Source of the DNA: Pseudothauera lacus
Lineage (GTDB): Bacteria > Pseudomonadota > Gammaproteobacteria > Burkholderiales > Rhodocyclaceae
DNA length: 64,000 nt
Assembly: GCF_003034845.1 (NCBI RefSeq)
Contig: NZ_PZKC01000014.1
Location: forward strand, 50,115-114,114
Reading direction: 5' to 3'
The position numbers and the translations under genes are program-made. A model generated the notes under the pieces. It made no database searches. It was given only the letters and a program-made list of their open reading frames with translations, and was not told the origin of the DNA. This document shows, piece after piece, positions 1 to 9,734 of this stretch. Positions within the stretch are counted from its first letter, which is position 1; the number at the start of each line of letters is the position of its first letter.

Positions 1-1227
1 GCCACCCCGGCAGCGGCCGTCGAACTGAGCTTCTACTACCCGGTCGCCGTCGGCGGCCCGATCACCCGCATCGTCGACGGCATGGCCGCCGACTTCGAAC
101 GCGAGAACCCCGGCATCCGCATCAAGCCGGTGTACTCCGGCAGCTACCAGGACACCATTGCCAAGGTGCTCACCGCAGTCAAGGGCGGTGACGCCCCGCA
201 CATCGCCGTGCTGCTGTCGACCGACATGTACACCCTGATCGACGAGAACGCCGTGGTCGCCTACGACGACCTCGTCAGCACGCCCGCCGAACGCCAGTGG
301 CTGAACAGCTTCTACCCCGGCTTCATGAAGAACAGCCAGACCGGTGGCAAGACCTGGGGCATCCCCTTCCAGCGCTCCACGGTAGTGATGTACTGGAACA
401 AGGAGCTGTTCCGCGAAGCCGGGCTCGACCCCGAACGCGCGCCGCAGACCTGGGCCGAGCTGGTCGACTACGGCCAGCGCCTGACCCGCCGCGACGCCGC
501 CGGCAACGTCACCACCTGGGGCGTGCAGGTGCCGTCCTCGGGCTTTCCGTACTGGCTGTTCCAGACCTTCACCACGCAGAACGGCATTGAGCTGATGAAC
601 GCCGCCGGCACGGAAACCTACTTCGACCGTCCGCAGGTCATCGAAGCCCTGCAGTTCTGGGTCGACCTCTCGCGCCGCCACGGCATCCACCCCCCCGGCG
701 TCGTCGAATGGGGCACCACGCCGAAGGACTTCTTCGAGCGCAAGGCAGCGATCATCTACACCACCACCGGCAACCTCACCAACATCCGCAACAATGCCGG
801 CTTCGAGTTCGGCGTCGCCATGCTGCCCGCCGGCGCGCAGCGCGGCACCCCCACCGGTGGCGGCAACCTGCACATCTTCAGCCGCAGCAGCGCCGCAGAG
901 CGCGCCGCCGCACTGAAGTTCGTGCAATGGCTGAGCGCGCCCGAGCGCGCCGCGCAGTGGGCGATCGACACCGGCTACGTGGCGGTTTCGCCGGCAGCCT
1001 GGGAGACCGAGCGCATGAAACGCTACGTTGCCGACTTCCCCGCCCCCACAGTGGCCCGCGACCAGCTCCAGTACGCCGTCGCCGAGCTCTCCACGCATGA
1101 CAACCAGCGCGTCACCAAGGCCCTCAACGACGGCCTGCAGGCCGCCCTCACCGGCACCAAGACCCCCGCGCAGGCCATGCAGGACGCCCAGCGCGAGGCC
1201 GAGCGCATCCTCCGCCGCTACCGCTGA
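1..1227 (+). CDS. ABC transporter periplasmic substrate-binding protein, UgpB-like (5' end outside window)
   Basis: The frame is open from base 1, so the start codon and signal peptide lie upstream; 408 codons are visible. The visible part begins as a mature extracellular-solute-binding family 1 domain (ELSFYYPVAVGGP, then DFERENPGI), typical of UgpB-type proteins that bind sn-glycerol-3-phosphate or sugars in the periplasm. About 30 residues appear to be missing compared with the usual 430-440. Two permease genes follow 72 bp downstream and overlap each other, so the three form one importer operon. No ATP-binding subunit follows; it must be upstream or elsewhere. The substrate is inferred from family resemblance only and could be another polyol or sugar. 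Confidence 0.85.
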   Translation, partial: ATPAAAVELSFYYPVAVGGPITRIVDGMAADFERENPGIRIKPVYSGSYQDTIAKVLTAVKGGDAPHIAVLLSTDMYTLIDENAVVAYDDLVSTPAERQWLNSFYPGFMKNSQTGGKTWGIPFQRSTVVMYWNKELFREAGLDPERAPQTWAELVDYGQRLTRRDAAGNVTTWGVQVPSSGFPYWLFQTFTTQNGIELMNAAGTETYFDRPQVIEALQFWVDLSRRHGIHPPGVVEWGTTPKDFFERKAAIIYTTTGNLTNIRNNAGFEFGVAMLPAGAQRGTPTGGGNLHIFSRSSAAERAAALKFVQWLSAPERAAQWAIDTGYVAVSPAAWETERMKRYVADFPAPTVARDQLQYAVAELSTHDNQRVTKALNDGLQAALTGTKTPAQAMQDAQREAERILRRYR

Positions 1228-1299
1228 GCATCCACCACGGCGGGCAACGCAGGCCGAGCCTGCAACGCCCGCCGCGGCGTCCTTCACCCTCCCCCGACC

Positions 1300-2199
1300 A
1301 TGACCGTTTCCTCCGCCTCTCCAGCCCGGCGCCACGCCGCCGCGCTCCACGGCTGGCTGTTGCTGCTGCCCGCCGCGGTGATGCTCGCCGCGTTCACCCA
1401 TTACCCGGCGCTGGCCACCTTCTGGCACAGCCTGCACACCACTGCGCGCGGCAACCGCGCTGCCGAGTACATCGGCTTCGAGCACTACCAGGACATGCTC
1501 GCCGACCCCATCTTTCACCTTGCCCTGAAAAACAACCTGCTCTACGCCCTCGGCACCATCGTGCCCTCGGTCGCGCTCGCCATCGTCATGGCGCTGTGGG
1601 TCAACGGCCGCATCGCCGGGCGCGGCGCCCTGCGCCTGGCCTACTTCACCCCCACCATGCTGCCGATGATCGCGGTAGCCAACATCTGGCTGTTCTTCTA
1701 CACCCCCGACTACGGCCTCCTCGACCAGCTGCGCGGCCTCGCCGGCCTGCCGGCGCGCAACTGGCTGGGCTCGCCGGACAGCGCGCTGTGGGCGGTGATG
1801 ACGGTGGCAGTGTGGAAGGAGGCCGGCTTCTTCATGATCTTCTACCTTGCCGCGCTGCAGCAGGTCTCCCCCGAACTGCGCGAAGCGGCCACCCTCGAAG
1901 GCGCCAGCCGCTGGCAATACTTCTGGCAGGTACTCTTCCCGCTGCTCATGCCGACCACGCTGTTCGTCCTCATCAACGCCACCATCAACGCCTTCCGCCT
2001 CGTCGACCACCTCTTCGTGATGACCCGCGGCGGCCCTGACAACGCCAGCACCCTGCTGCTCTACTACATCTACGAGATCGGCTTCCGCTTCTGGGACCAG
2101 GGCTACGCCGCCGCCCTCACCATGGTGCTGCTGGCCCTGCTGGCGGTGGTCGCGCTGGTCAAGTTCCTCTGGCTCGAACGCAGGATCCACTACCAATGA
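1300..2199 (+). CDS. ABC transporter permease, UgpA/MalF type
   Basis: A 299-residue inner-membrane protein with about six hydrophobic segments. The cytoplasmic EAA loop that docks the ATPase is clear (EAATLEGASRWQYFWQVLFP, from about residue 195). It belongs to the MalF/UgpA family and pairs with the next gene to form the translocation pore for the upstream binding protein. Its stop codon overlaps the start of the next permease (ATGA at 2196-2199), indicating translational coupling. The exact solute is not readable from the sequence. Confidence 0.9.
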   Translation: MTVSSASPARRHAAALHGWLLLLPAAVMLAAFTHYPALATFWHSLHTTARGNRAAEYIGFEHYQDMLADPIFHLALKNNLLYALGTIVPSVALAIVMALWVNGRIAGRGALRLAYFTPTMLPMIAVANIWLFFYTPDYGLLDQLRGLAGLPARNWLGSPDSALWAVMTVAVWKEAGFFMIFYLAALQQVSPELREAATLEGASRWQYFWQVLFPLLMPTTLFVLINATINAFRLVDHLFVMTRGGPDNASTLLLYYIYEIGFRFWDQGYAAALTMVLLALLAVVALVKFLWLERRIHYQ

Positions 2200-3035
2200 G
2201 CAGCCTCGCCCTTGCCCCCGCCTTCGACAGCCGCTTCGACCGCATCCTCAACACCGTCGCCGCATGGACGCTCGGTCTGCTGTGGCTGCTGCCGCTGGCC
2301 TATGCCGCGTGGACGGCCTTTCACCCCAGCGAGTACTCGGCACGTTTCGAACTCTTCGCCCCTCTCACCCTCGACAACTTCCGCACCGCCTGGGAGGCCG
2401 CGCCCTTTCCACGCTACCTGCTCAACACCACCCTGCTGGTCACCACCATCCTCGCCGGCCAGCTCCTGCTGTGCACCCTCGCCGCCTACGCCTTCGCGCG
2501 CTTCAGCTTCCCCGGCCGCGACATCGCCTTCGCCCTCGTCCTGGTGCAACTGATGATCATGCCCGACGTGCTGATCGTCGAGAACTACCGCAGCATCCAC
2601 CGCCTCGGCCTGGTCGACACCATCGGCGCCATTGCCCTGCCCTACATGGCCTCGGCGTTCGGCATCTTCCTGCTGCGTCAGACCTTCAAGACCATCCCGC
2701 GCGAGCTCGAAGACGCCGCCCGCATCGAAGGCTGCGGCGTCCTCGGCGTGCTGTGGCGGGTCTACATCCCCCTCGCCCGCCCCACCTACCTCGCCTACGC
2801 GCTGGTCTCGGTGAGCCACCACTGGAACAACTTCCTGTGGCCGCTGGTGGTCACCAACACCGTCGACACCCGCCCCCTCACCGTCGGCCTGGCCGTCTTC
2901 GCGGGCACCGACCAGGGCATCGACTGGGCCGTCATCAGCGCCGCCACGCTGCTCTCCTCCGCCCCCCTGCTGATCGCCTTCCTGCTTTTCCAGCGCCAGT
3001 TCGTGCAGGGATTCCTGCGTGCGGGGATACGTTAG
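2196..3035 (+). CDS. ABC transporter permease, UgpE/MalG type
   Basis: A 279-residue permease with six predicted membrane helices and an EAA loop (EDAARIEG, residues 172-179). It is the second half of the heterodimeric channel and starts inside the stop codon of the preceding permease. It is the last gene of the importer operon: the next gene is on the opposite strand and the gap holds two strong hairpins. Confidence 0.9.
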   Translation: MSSLALAPAFDSRFDRILNTVAAWTLGLLWLLPLAYAAWTAFHPSEYSARFELFAPLTLDNFRTAWEAAPFPRYLLNTTLLVTTILAGQLLLCTLAAYAFARFSFPGRDIAFALVLVQLMIMPDVLIVENYRSIHRLGLVDTIGAIALPYMASAFGIFLLRQTFKTIPRELEDAARIEGCGVLGVLWRVYIPLARPTYLAYALVSVSHHWNNFLWPLVVTNTVDTRPLTVGLAVFAGTDQGIDWAVISAATLLSSAPLLIAFLLFQRQFVQGFLRAGIR

Positions 3036-3106
3036 TCGACCTTTGAAAACCGTAAACAAGTGCGCCCACCAGGAAGTGGATGACGCACAAAAGCAATCCG
3101 AGGAGC

Positions 3107-3155
3107 CTGCTGCGAGCCGCAGCAGCGGAAGTTTCTAAGCGAACAGGAAACTTCC
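3107..3155. terminator. Tandem hairpins between convergent genes, probable bidirectional terminator
   Basis: Two perfect inverted repeats lie in the 125-bp gap between the permease gene and the oppositely oriented GGDEF-EAL gene. The first is CTGCTGCG/CGCAGCAG (3107-3114 with 3118-3125, 3-nt loop). The second is GGAAGTTTC/GAAACTTCC (3127-3135 with 3147-3155, 11-nt loop). Neither has a long T-run, so termination is inferred from position and stem strength. Confidence 0.55.
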
Positions 3156-3160
3156 TCAGG

Positions 3161-5830
3161 TCATTCTTCAGCTTGCACTGAGTGAGAAGCCACTGGAGCC
3201 TGGCGACCATGGCTGCGATGGCCAGGCGCGGTGACTCCACGGCGCATCAACTCTGCGGGGAGATCACAGCCGAAAAGCGGGTGAGCAAAGAGATAGCCCT
3301 GTCCAGCCGTGCAACCATTTTGCGCTAGAAAGGCAAGGTGGTGCGGGGTTTCAACCCCTTCGGCAATCGTGCCAATTCCTATCGTGCCCGCTAGTTGGAT
3401 GATGGTGCGGCAGATCGCTTCGTCACTGGACTCAAGGCCTATATTTCGAATGAATGCGCGATCAATCTTCAAGGCGTCAATTGGCATCGTGTTGAGGTAC
3501 GACAAGGATGAATAGCCGGTACCGAAATCGTCGATCGAGAGACGCACGCCAAGACCCTTGAGGGTGCGCATCATTCGAACTGCAAGCTCCGGTTCGCCCA
3601 TCGCCACCCGCTCGGTAAGCTCGATTTCGAGAAGTTCTCCAGGCAATCCGTGACGGGCTAGCGTGGTGCGGACTTCGTCTACAAAATCGTCACGCCAGAA
3701 CTGCACGAAGGATACGTTTACTGCCACCACGAAGTGCTTGTGGCCTTCATCAAGCCATTGCTTGCGCGCAGCCACCGCTTGCTCCAGCACCCAGCGCCCG
3801 AGCTCGATAATCTGCCCCGACTCCTCAGCGATCGGGATAAAGCGGTCGGGCGGAACATGGCTGCCGTCCTCGCGCTGCCACCGCAGCAAAGCCTCAACAC
3901 CGGTAATTCGGCCACTGGCGAGTTCCATCTGCGGTTGATAGCGCAAGGTCATTTCCTCGTTGACTATCGCACGCCGCAGGTCAAACTCGATCACGAGCCT
4001 CTCCGATGCGGAGCGCGCCATTTCATCATTGAAATAGCGCCAACCGTTGCGCCCGCCGCTCTTGGCCTGATACATCGCCATGTCGGCCTGCTTGAGCAGT
4101 TCGTCGAAGGCCGTCGCATCGTGGGGGTAAAGGGCAATGCCAATCGACGCGGATACCGACACTTCGGACGTGCCGATGGTCATCGGTTCACCGATCGCCT
4201 CCACCAGTGCAGCTGCGCGACAGTCGATTTGAGCGTGATTGAGGTCATCGAGCAGCAACACGAACTCATCCCCCGACAGCCGGCAGACGGTGTCGCTGTC
4301 GCGAATCCGTTGCTGAATGCGCTTGGTGACCTCGCGCAGCACCTCGTCACCTATTGCGTGACCAAAAACGTCGTTAACGGCCTTGAAGCGGTCCAGATCG
4401 ATGAACACCACAGCAAACGACTTACCTCTGCGTTCGGCGGCGCGAATCGCCTGCGCTGCCCGGTCATGAAGCAGGTAGCGGTTCGGAGTGCCAGTAAGAG
4501 AATCGTAGAAAGCAAGCCGCTCGATCTCCTCCTCGGCCATCTTGCGGTGAGTTATGTCGCTGAACACCCCAATGTAGTGCGTGGGTTCGTCATTGGCTCC
4601 ACTCACACGGCTGATCGACAGCCATTCCGGATAGACTTCGCCGGATTTGCGCCTGTTCCAGATCTCGCCGGCCCAACGACCGGAGGCGTTTATCGCACGC
4701 CACATGCCCGCATAAAATGACTCCGGATGACGGCCGGAGGCAAGAATCGATGGCTTCTCGCCAAGCACACTCTCTTCCTCGTAGCCCGTGATCTGACTGA
4801 AAGCGTTGTTCACCGAGATGATTCGTTGCTCGGCATCGGTAATCACGATGCCCTCCCTGCCTGAGCGATAGACCTGCGCAGCGAGTTCGAGGCGGATATC
4901 CTTTTGGCGACTCTCGGTAATGTCGTTGGTGATGCCGCCAACACCTATTATTTCACCGGCATCACCGACCAACGGAAACTTGTTGCTGAGGTAGTAACGC
5001 ACCTCAAGGCCGGGCTCATGAACCTTTTCTTCGTAAAGGATCGCCTTGCGGTTTGACATCACCAGAGCGTCGTTCTGGGCATGTTGATCCGCGTCTTCGG
5101 CTGGCAGCCATTCATCACGCCGGTGCCCGATTACCTCAGCATCGCTGCGACGCAGAAATCGCAACAGTGCCTGATTGGCGAGCAGGCAACGACCCTGAGG
5201 GTCGAATGCGTAGATCCACGAGTCGCTATTGTCCAGCAGAGTCTTAAAGATGTTGCGCGTGCGCGACAATTCGTCATCTGCGCTGCGGTCCAGGCACAAC
5301 ACAAGGAAACGTGAATCGAGGTGGTAATCGCTCGGCAGCGCGCACAGATAGACTTCAACGTGCAGTGTGGCGCCATCGTGAGCACGGAACAACAAGTACA
5401 AAGGCCCTTCTTCCGTGTCCGCGCCAACTCCGCGCAGCCGTTGCATCAGGTTGACTCCCCCTCCGTCCAGGATCAGTCTCAGCAAGGAATGCTGACGCAG
5501 CGTCCTGGTGCTGCGAAAGCCAAACAGCCGTGCTGCGGTGTCGTTAGCCTCCTCAATGATGCCGCGGTCGTCCACCACGAAGGCCGACAGCGGCAAGGCC
5601 GAGAACAGCAGTTGGTAGCGCCGGCGCACGCTCTCCTCGGCCTGTCGTGATGCAATCAGTTCCTGATTCTGTATATTGAGTTCGGCTTGATACACCCGCA
5701 ATTCATGCAACAGCTCGCTAAGATCGGCAGCAGTAGCAGCATCTAGACGGCCTGTGCCCGCCTCGCCGCGCGACAGTGCCATTTCAGCACGCAGGCGAAG
5801 AGTGTCAATACGTGAACGACCTTCGCTCAT
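3161..5830 (-). CDS. PAS-PAS-PAS-GGDEF-EAL cyclic-di-GMP signalling protein
   Basis: An 889-residue soluble protein. A short N-terminal coiled coil (about 1-65) is followed by three PAS-like domains (about 66-430), a GGDEF domain and an EAL domain. The GGDEF signature reads SGDEF, a common variant that may still be active. The EAL domain keeps its catalytic set: EALLRW, VNVSFVQF, SIDDFGTGYSSL, DALKIDRAF and AEGVE. It probably makes and/or degrades c-di-GMP in response to a PAS ligand or redox cue. The start at 5830 is chosen because its ATG overlaps the TGA of the upstream CheB-CheR gene (ATGA); the longer frame to 6076 runs inside that gene. It is the last gene of the B12/CheBR unit. Confidence 0.92.
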   Translation of the reverse strand: MSEGRSRIDTLRLRAEMALSRGEAGTGRLDAATAADLSELLHELRVYQAELNIQNQELIASRQAEESVRRRYQLLFSALPLSAFVVDDRGIIEEANDTAARLFGFRSTRTLRQHSLLRLILDGGGVNLMQRLRGVGADTEEGPLYLLFRAHDGATLHVEVYLCALPSDYHLDSRFLVLCLDRSADDELSRTRNIFKTLLDNSDSWIYAFDPQGRCLLANQALLRFLRRSDAEVIGHRRDEWLPAEDADQHAQNDALVMSNRKAILYEEKVHEPGLEVRYYLSNKFPLVGDAGEIIGVGGITNDITESRQKDIRLELAAQVYRSGREGIVITDAEQRIISVNNAFSQITGYEEESVLGEKPSILASGRHPESFYAGMWRAINASGRWAGEIWNRRKSGEVYPEWLSISRVSGANDEPTHYIGVFSDITHRKMAEEEIERLAFYDSLTGTPNRYLLHDRAAQAIRAAERRGKSFAVVFIDLDRFKAVNDVFGHAIGDEVLREVTKRIQQRIRDSDTVCRLSGDEFVLLLDDLNHAQIDCRAAALVEAIGEPMTIGTSEVSVSASIGIALYPHDATAFDELLKQADMAMYQAKSGGRNGWRYFNDEMARSASERLVIEFDLRRAIVNEEMTLRYQPQMELASGRITGVEALLRWQREDGSHVPPDRFIPIAEESGQIIELGRWVLEQAVAARKQWLDEGHKHFVVAVNVSFVQFWRDDFVDEVRTTLARHGLPGELLEIELTERVAMGEPELAVRMMRTLKGLGVRLSIDDFGTGYSSLSYLNTMPIDALKIDRAFIRNIGLESSDEAICRTIIQLAGTIGIGTIAEGVETPHHLAFLAQNGCTAGQGYLFAHPLFGCDLPAELMRRGVTAPGHRSHGRQAPVASHSVQAEE

Positions 5831-8775
5831 ACCTGTACCTCGTCGGGTGCATACCAGCTGGTAATGTTTATGTGACTCACCACTGCACCGAATTCCCCCC
5901 CGTGTATTGGTGCGACGTTCATCACGAACCAGCGTTTCTCTGTCGCCGAATGGCAGGGGTATTGAAGCGAGAACGTCGCGCTTGAACCTTCGAGTACCGC
6001 CTTGATTCCGATTCGAGCGCGGTGCGCTTCGCTGTCCAGGCCAGGGGCATCGGTACATGCAGAAAGGTAGTTGCACCCTACTCCGCAGCGGCTTTGGTCG
6101 GAATCACCGTTGGCGCGAGCAAAGCGCGTCCAGGCTGCGTTAACCATGGCGATGGTGCCATCCGGAGCGAGCACCGCAATATGCTCAGGCAACGCGTCGA
6201 TGATGACCTGCAGGCGGTCACGTTCTCTGGTCGCAGTGATGTCGATGAATGTCACCACAGCGCCGTGCTGACTCGCCGATGCAGTGCTGTAGGGCAGGAT
6301 GCGCACAAGAAAGACACGACCGTCGGCGGCAAGCGCCTGCTTCTCGATCATGCGCTCGCTGCGCACTGTATGGCGCAGATCCTGGATGAGTTCGGGATAG
6401 CGCAGGACGTGCACGATCTCGTCCAGCGGCCGTCCAAGATCGCCCTCGCGCAGACGGAACACATTAACTGCATCCGGACTGAAGCGGGTGAGGTTGAGCG
6501 CACCGTCGACGAATACCGTGGCGACGCCGACCGCCTTGGACATGCTGTCCAGATCGGCATTGAGGCGATTGAGGATGCCGACCTTTTCCTGGTATTCCGC
6601 GTTAACCGTGTTGAGTTCCTCGTTGACGGACTGCAATTCTTCATTTGAGCTTTGCAACTCCTCGTTGGAGGCCATCAACTCTTCATTCGTTGCCTGCAGT
6701 TCCTCGTTGGAGGTCTCAAGCTCTTCGATGGTCGCCTGCAGGCTCTCGCGGGTAGCCTCCAGTTCGCGCTGCAACACATCAATGCGGGCCATCGTTTCGG
6801 CGTCGACATCTACCGTCGGCGCAACTCCATCCGCCGCCGGCATTCCCTGCGACTCGAACACCAGCAGCAACAACTGCTCGTCGCCGTGCAGTGGAAGGGG
6901 CCGTACGCTGAGCCGCACGTTGCGCGAAGCCACTTCCTCGGATCTGACCTCCAAGATATCCGACACCATCGGCTGGCGTTCCTTGGCGGCCTTGAAGAGC
7001 AGCGCAGAAGCGACGGGAACGAGGTTCTCGGGAAGAATGCGCGACAACTCAAGGCTCGCTGAACCTTCGCGCGCACGAACGTAGGGCTGTACACGACCGA
7101 ACAAATGAATGGCTTCGTGTCGTTCGTTTACCAGAATTGCCGGTGGTACGTAGGCGTCCAGCAGCATGCTCATCGCTTCGTCGGTGATCATGCCCTCGGC
7201 GAGCCTTTTGCGCCGGTCGTCCCCCACGCGTCGCCGGCTCGTTTCTACAACATAGGGCGCACGAGTACCGGGAACCCCGAGGCCAAGGTTGAGCGCATTG
7301 GCGGCATCAGTGCGCTGGAATAGCTTGTGCTTCCCATGCACAGTGGAAAAACCACTGCCGTGAGCAGTCAAGGATTCGCTTGAGCCGAGGAGCATGTAGC
7401 CGTTTGTCTCGATCGCGTACTGCAAGCGGTCCAGCGCGCGCTTCTGGGCCTCGGGCGTGAAATAGATCAGCGTGTTGCGGCAACTGACCAGACTCATACG
7501 TGTGAACGGCGGGTCGCTGAGGAGGTTGTGGCGGGCGAACACGATGCACTGGCGCAGTTCGGGCTTGACCGTGTAGTGATTGCCGATACGGATGAAGAAG
7601 CGTTCAAGCCGCTCGGAGGTTAGCTCCGCCGCGGCTGATTCCGGGTAGCGTCCGGCGGCAGCAAACTCGACGTTGTGCTGATTGACGTCGGTGGCGAATA
7701 TCTTGAGGCTGGGCCACCGTCGTGCACGTTCGAAGGCCTCGAAGAAGGCGATTGCAATAGAGTATGCCTCCTCCCCGGTGGAACAGCCTGCTACCCACAC
7801 GCGCAACGCGGCGCCGGACTCAGCGTGGGCGACGAGTTCGTCGATGGCCTTTCGTGCCAAAGTATCGAACACCTCCTGATCGCGAAAGAAGCTGGTCACA
7901 GGAATCAGCAACTCACGTCGCAGCACCGACACCTCAGCAATATCGTGCTCAAGCAAGGCAAGATAGTCTGCAAAGCTGCGCATATGCCGTACCTGCATGC
8001 GCCGCTCAATGCGCCGGTTGAGAGTGGCTGGCTTGTAGTCGTTGAAATCGATGCCGCTTATTTGGAGCAATAACTGGACAATGCCCTGTCGCGCCTCGTC
8101 TTCCGACAGCGGTGGCGCAGTTGCGATCGCTGCCTGAGCGGGTGCATCCTCAAGCGGTAGCTTGCCAAGGTAGGAAAGGATGCGCGTCGCCAGTTTGTCG
8201 GCACTCAGAACGGCATCGACCAGTCCAGTACTGATCACGCTGCTGGGCATGCCATCAAACTTTGCCTCCCGTGGTTCCTGTGCAAGCAGAAAGCCGCCGG
8301 CAGCATTAAGCGCAACGGCACCACGGGTGCCGTCGGAACCGGTACCGGACAGAATCACACCGATGCCGCGGTTACCGAAGTCGTCGGCAAGCGAGCCGAA
8401 GAATATATCGATGGGCAAGGTCAGCAGATGGGGGTGCTTGGGTGTCAAGCGGAAGCGCCCATCCTCGATGCGCATTATCGTGCCGGGCGGGATCAGGAAG
8501 ATCTGATCGGCGGCGATCGGCAACTCGTCCTCGACCATGCGCACCTTCATGCGGGTGTAGCGCGCGAGCAGATCGGTCATCATGCTCTTGTGATCCGGCG
8601 ACAGATGCTGGATCACAACGAAGGCAGCGGTGGTATCGGCCGGGCAATGACTGAAGAACCGCTCCAGTGCCTCCAGCCCGCCTGCAGACGCGCCTATTGC
8701 AACCACGAAACCGTTGAAAACAGTCGTTGACGCCTGACCCTCCATCTTTGCCCGGCCAACTTTCTTGGCTTTCAT
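5827..8775 (-). CDS. CheB-CheR fusion with PAS domains (chemotaxis-type methylesterase/methyltransferase)
   Basis: A 982-residue fusion. The CheB esterase domain (about 20-200) has the triad Ser30 (GASAGG), His57 (QHLSPDH) and Asp148 (SGTGSDGT). The CheR domain (about 235-480) has the SAM-binding VAGCSTGEEAYS and the SCRNTLIYF motif. A PAS-like segment (about 535-650), a long coiled coil of repeated NEEL heptads (663-745) and two C-terminal PAS domains follow. Stand-alone fusions of this type are not flagellar-cluster CheB/CheR; they are usually coupled to histidine kinases or, as here, to a c-di-GMP enzyme. Both ends overlap neighbours by ATGA, so regulator, fusion and GGDEF-EAL protein are made together. 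Targets of methylation are unknown. Confidence 0.93.
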   Translation of the reverse strand: MKAKKVGRAKMEGQASTTVFNGFVVAIGASAGGLEALERFFSHCPADTTAAFVVIQHLSPDHKSMMTDLLARYTRMKVRMVEDELPIAADQIFLIPPGTIMRIEDGRFRLTPKHPHLLTLPIDIFFGSLADDFGNRGIGVILSGTGSDGTRGAVALNAAGGFLLAQEPREAKFDGMPSSVISTGLVDAVLSADKLATRILSYLGKLPLEDAPAQAAIATAPPLSEDEARQGIVQLLLQISGIDFNDYKPATLNRRIERRMQVRHMRSFADYLALLEHDIAEVSVLRRELLIPVTSFFRDQEVFDTLARKAIDELVAHAESGAALRVWVAGCSTGEEAYSIAIAFFEAFERARRWPSLKIFATDVNQHNVEFAAAGRYPESAAAELTSERLERFFIRIGNHYTVKPELRQCIVFARHNLLSDPPFTRMSLVSCRNTLIYFTPEAQKRALDRLQYAIETNGYMLLGSSESLTAHGSGFSTVHGKHKLFQRTDAANALNLGLGVPGTRAPYVVETSRRRVGDDRRKRLAEGMITDEAMSMLLDAYVPPAILVNERHEAIHLFGRVQPYVRAREGSASLELSRILPENLVPVASALLFKAAKERQPMVSDILEVRSEEVASRNVRLSVRPLPLHGDEQLLLLVFESQGMPAADGVAPTVDVDAETMARIDVLQRELEATRESLQATIEELETSNEELQATNEELMASNEELQSSNEELQSVNEELNTVNAEYQEKVGILNRLNADLDSMSKAVGVATVFVDGALNLTRFSPDAVNVFRLREGDLGRPLDEIVHVLRYPELIQDLRHTVRSERMIEKQALAADGRVFLVRILPYSTASASQHGAVVTFIDITATRERDRLQVIIDALPEHIAVLAPDGTIAMVNAAWTRFARANGDSDQSRCGVGCNYLSACTDAPGLDSEAHRARIGIKAVLEGSSATFSLQYPCHSATEKRWFVMNVAPIHGGEFGAVVSHINITSWYAPDEVQV

Positions 8776-9674
8776 CCTTCACTTCCCGCGGTAGGTTGCA
8801 CATCCATCCGTTGCCATTCACGGCCGAGTCGGCGTTGCATACCGGCGGCGTCAGTGCAGATGACAATGCCATGTTCGCCTCCCCGGCGCTGACAGGCACC
8901 GCTTCCACCCAGCCAGAGTTCGCATCCTGCCGGCAGGGCTTCACGCAGCGCTTCGCTGTAGGCATGCAGCGCGCGCGGCGGGTATCCTCGACTCACAGAC
9001 AACCCGACGATCCGCGCGCGGCAGGCACAAGCTGCAGCAGCGAGTTCATCCAGCGGGGTTTCAGCACCGAGATCCATGCAGTCAACATTCAAACTGCGCA
9101 GAATCAGGCCGGCCATCGAGAGCCCCAAGGTGTGCCGTTCACCGGGAGGCGTGGTCAGCAGCGCAAGCACTCGTTCATTCCCCAGGGCAAGAGACTGAGG
9201 GGCGACAGACTGACGGAGAACGTCGCGCATGACTGCGCTGACAGCATGCTCTTGCCATACACGAGCATGACCAAGCGCCCACTGATGACCGAGTGCACGC
9301 ATCAGCGGGGCCGCAAACGATTCGACAAAAACAATATCGTCGAGGGCCGCTCGCCTCGCCAGCAACTCACTACGCAGCACGCTGAAGCGGCCAGCGGCAA
9401 CCAGTTCGAGCAGGCGGTCTACATGCGGCAGCGATTGGTGGCGTACGTCGGCCAGAGGACTGTCCATGAGTGCAAGGGCAATTGCCTCCCCAACCGAATG
9501 CCCCGACTCGACGATGCGCTTGACGGCATGCAGCAGGTGAACCTGCGTTTCGTCGTAAAGACGGGTACCGCCCCCAGTACGCAAGGGGACCGGCCAGCCA
9601 TGTCGGCTTTCCCACTTCCTCAGCACGTCCGGACTGACGCCAAGCTGCGATGCGACGGTGCCGATGGTGAGCAA
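8772..9674 (-). CDS. CarH/LitR-like MerR-family regulator with B12-binding domain (putative light/cobalamin sensor)
   Basis: A 300-residue protein. Residues 1-70 are a MerR winged helix (MLTIGTVASQLGVSPDVLRK). The remainder matches a cobalamin-binding module. The upper-face motif W-x9-EH is present (Trp132, Glu142, His143), as is the lower axial ligand motif E-x-H-x-x-G (Glu179, His181, Gly184). These are the signatures of adenosylcobalamin-dependent CarH-type photoreceptors, which bind DNA as dark tetramers and release it in light. The start is TTG at 9674 with an AAGGGGA ribosome site just upstream; no ATG fits. It overlaps the CheB-CheR gene by ATGA. A 19-bp palindrome lies 61 bp upstream of its start, consistent with autorepression. 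Light sensing is inference; B12 sensing alone is also possible. Confidence 0.85.
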   Translation of the reverse strand: MLTIGTVASQLGVSPDVLRKWESRHGWPVPLRTGGGTRLYDETQVHLLHAVKRIVESGHSVGEAIALALMDSPLADVRHQSLPHVDRLLELVAAGRFSVLRSELLARRAALDDIVFVESFAAPLMRALGHQWALGHARVWQEHAVSAVMRDVLRQSVAPQSLALGNERVLALLTTPPGERHTLGLSMAGLILRSLNVDCMDLGAETPLDELAAAACACRARIVGLSVSRGYPPRALHAYSEALREALPAGCELWLGGSGACQRRGGEHGIVICTDAAGMQRRLGREWQRMDVQPTAGSEG

Positions 9675-9734
9675 TCACTTCCCCTTGAACAGAAACCCAG
9701 CGTGCAACTACTGCCTGTAGGCTCGTCATTGTAC

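Noticed and set aside
6600..6780. Repeated DNA resembling short tandem repeats or a CRISPR-like array
   Set aside because: It encodes the NEEL heptads of the CheB-CheR coiled coil; there are no spacers.
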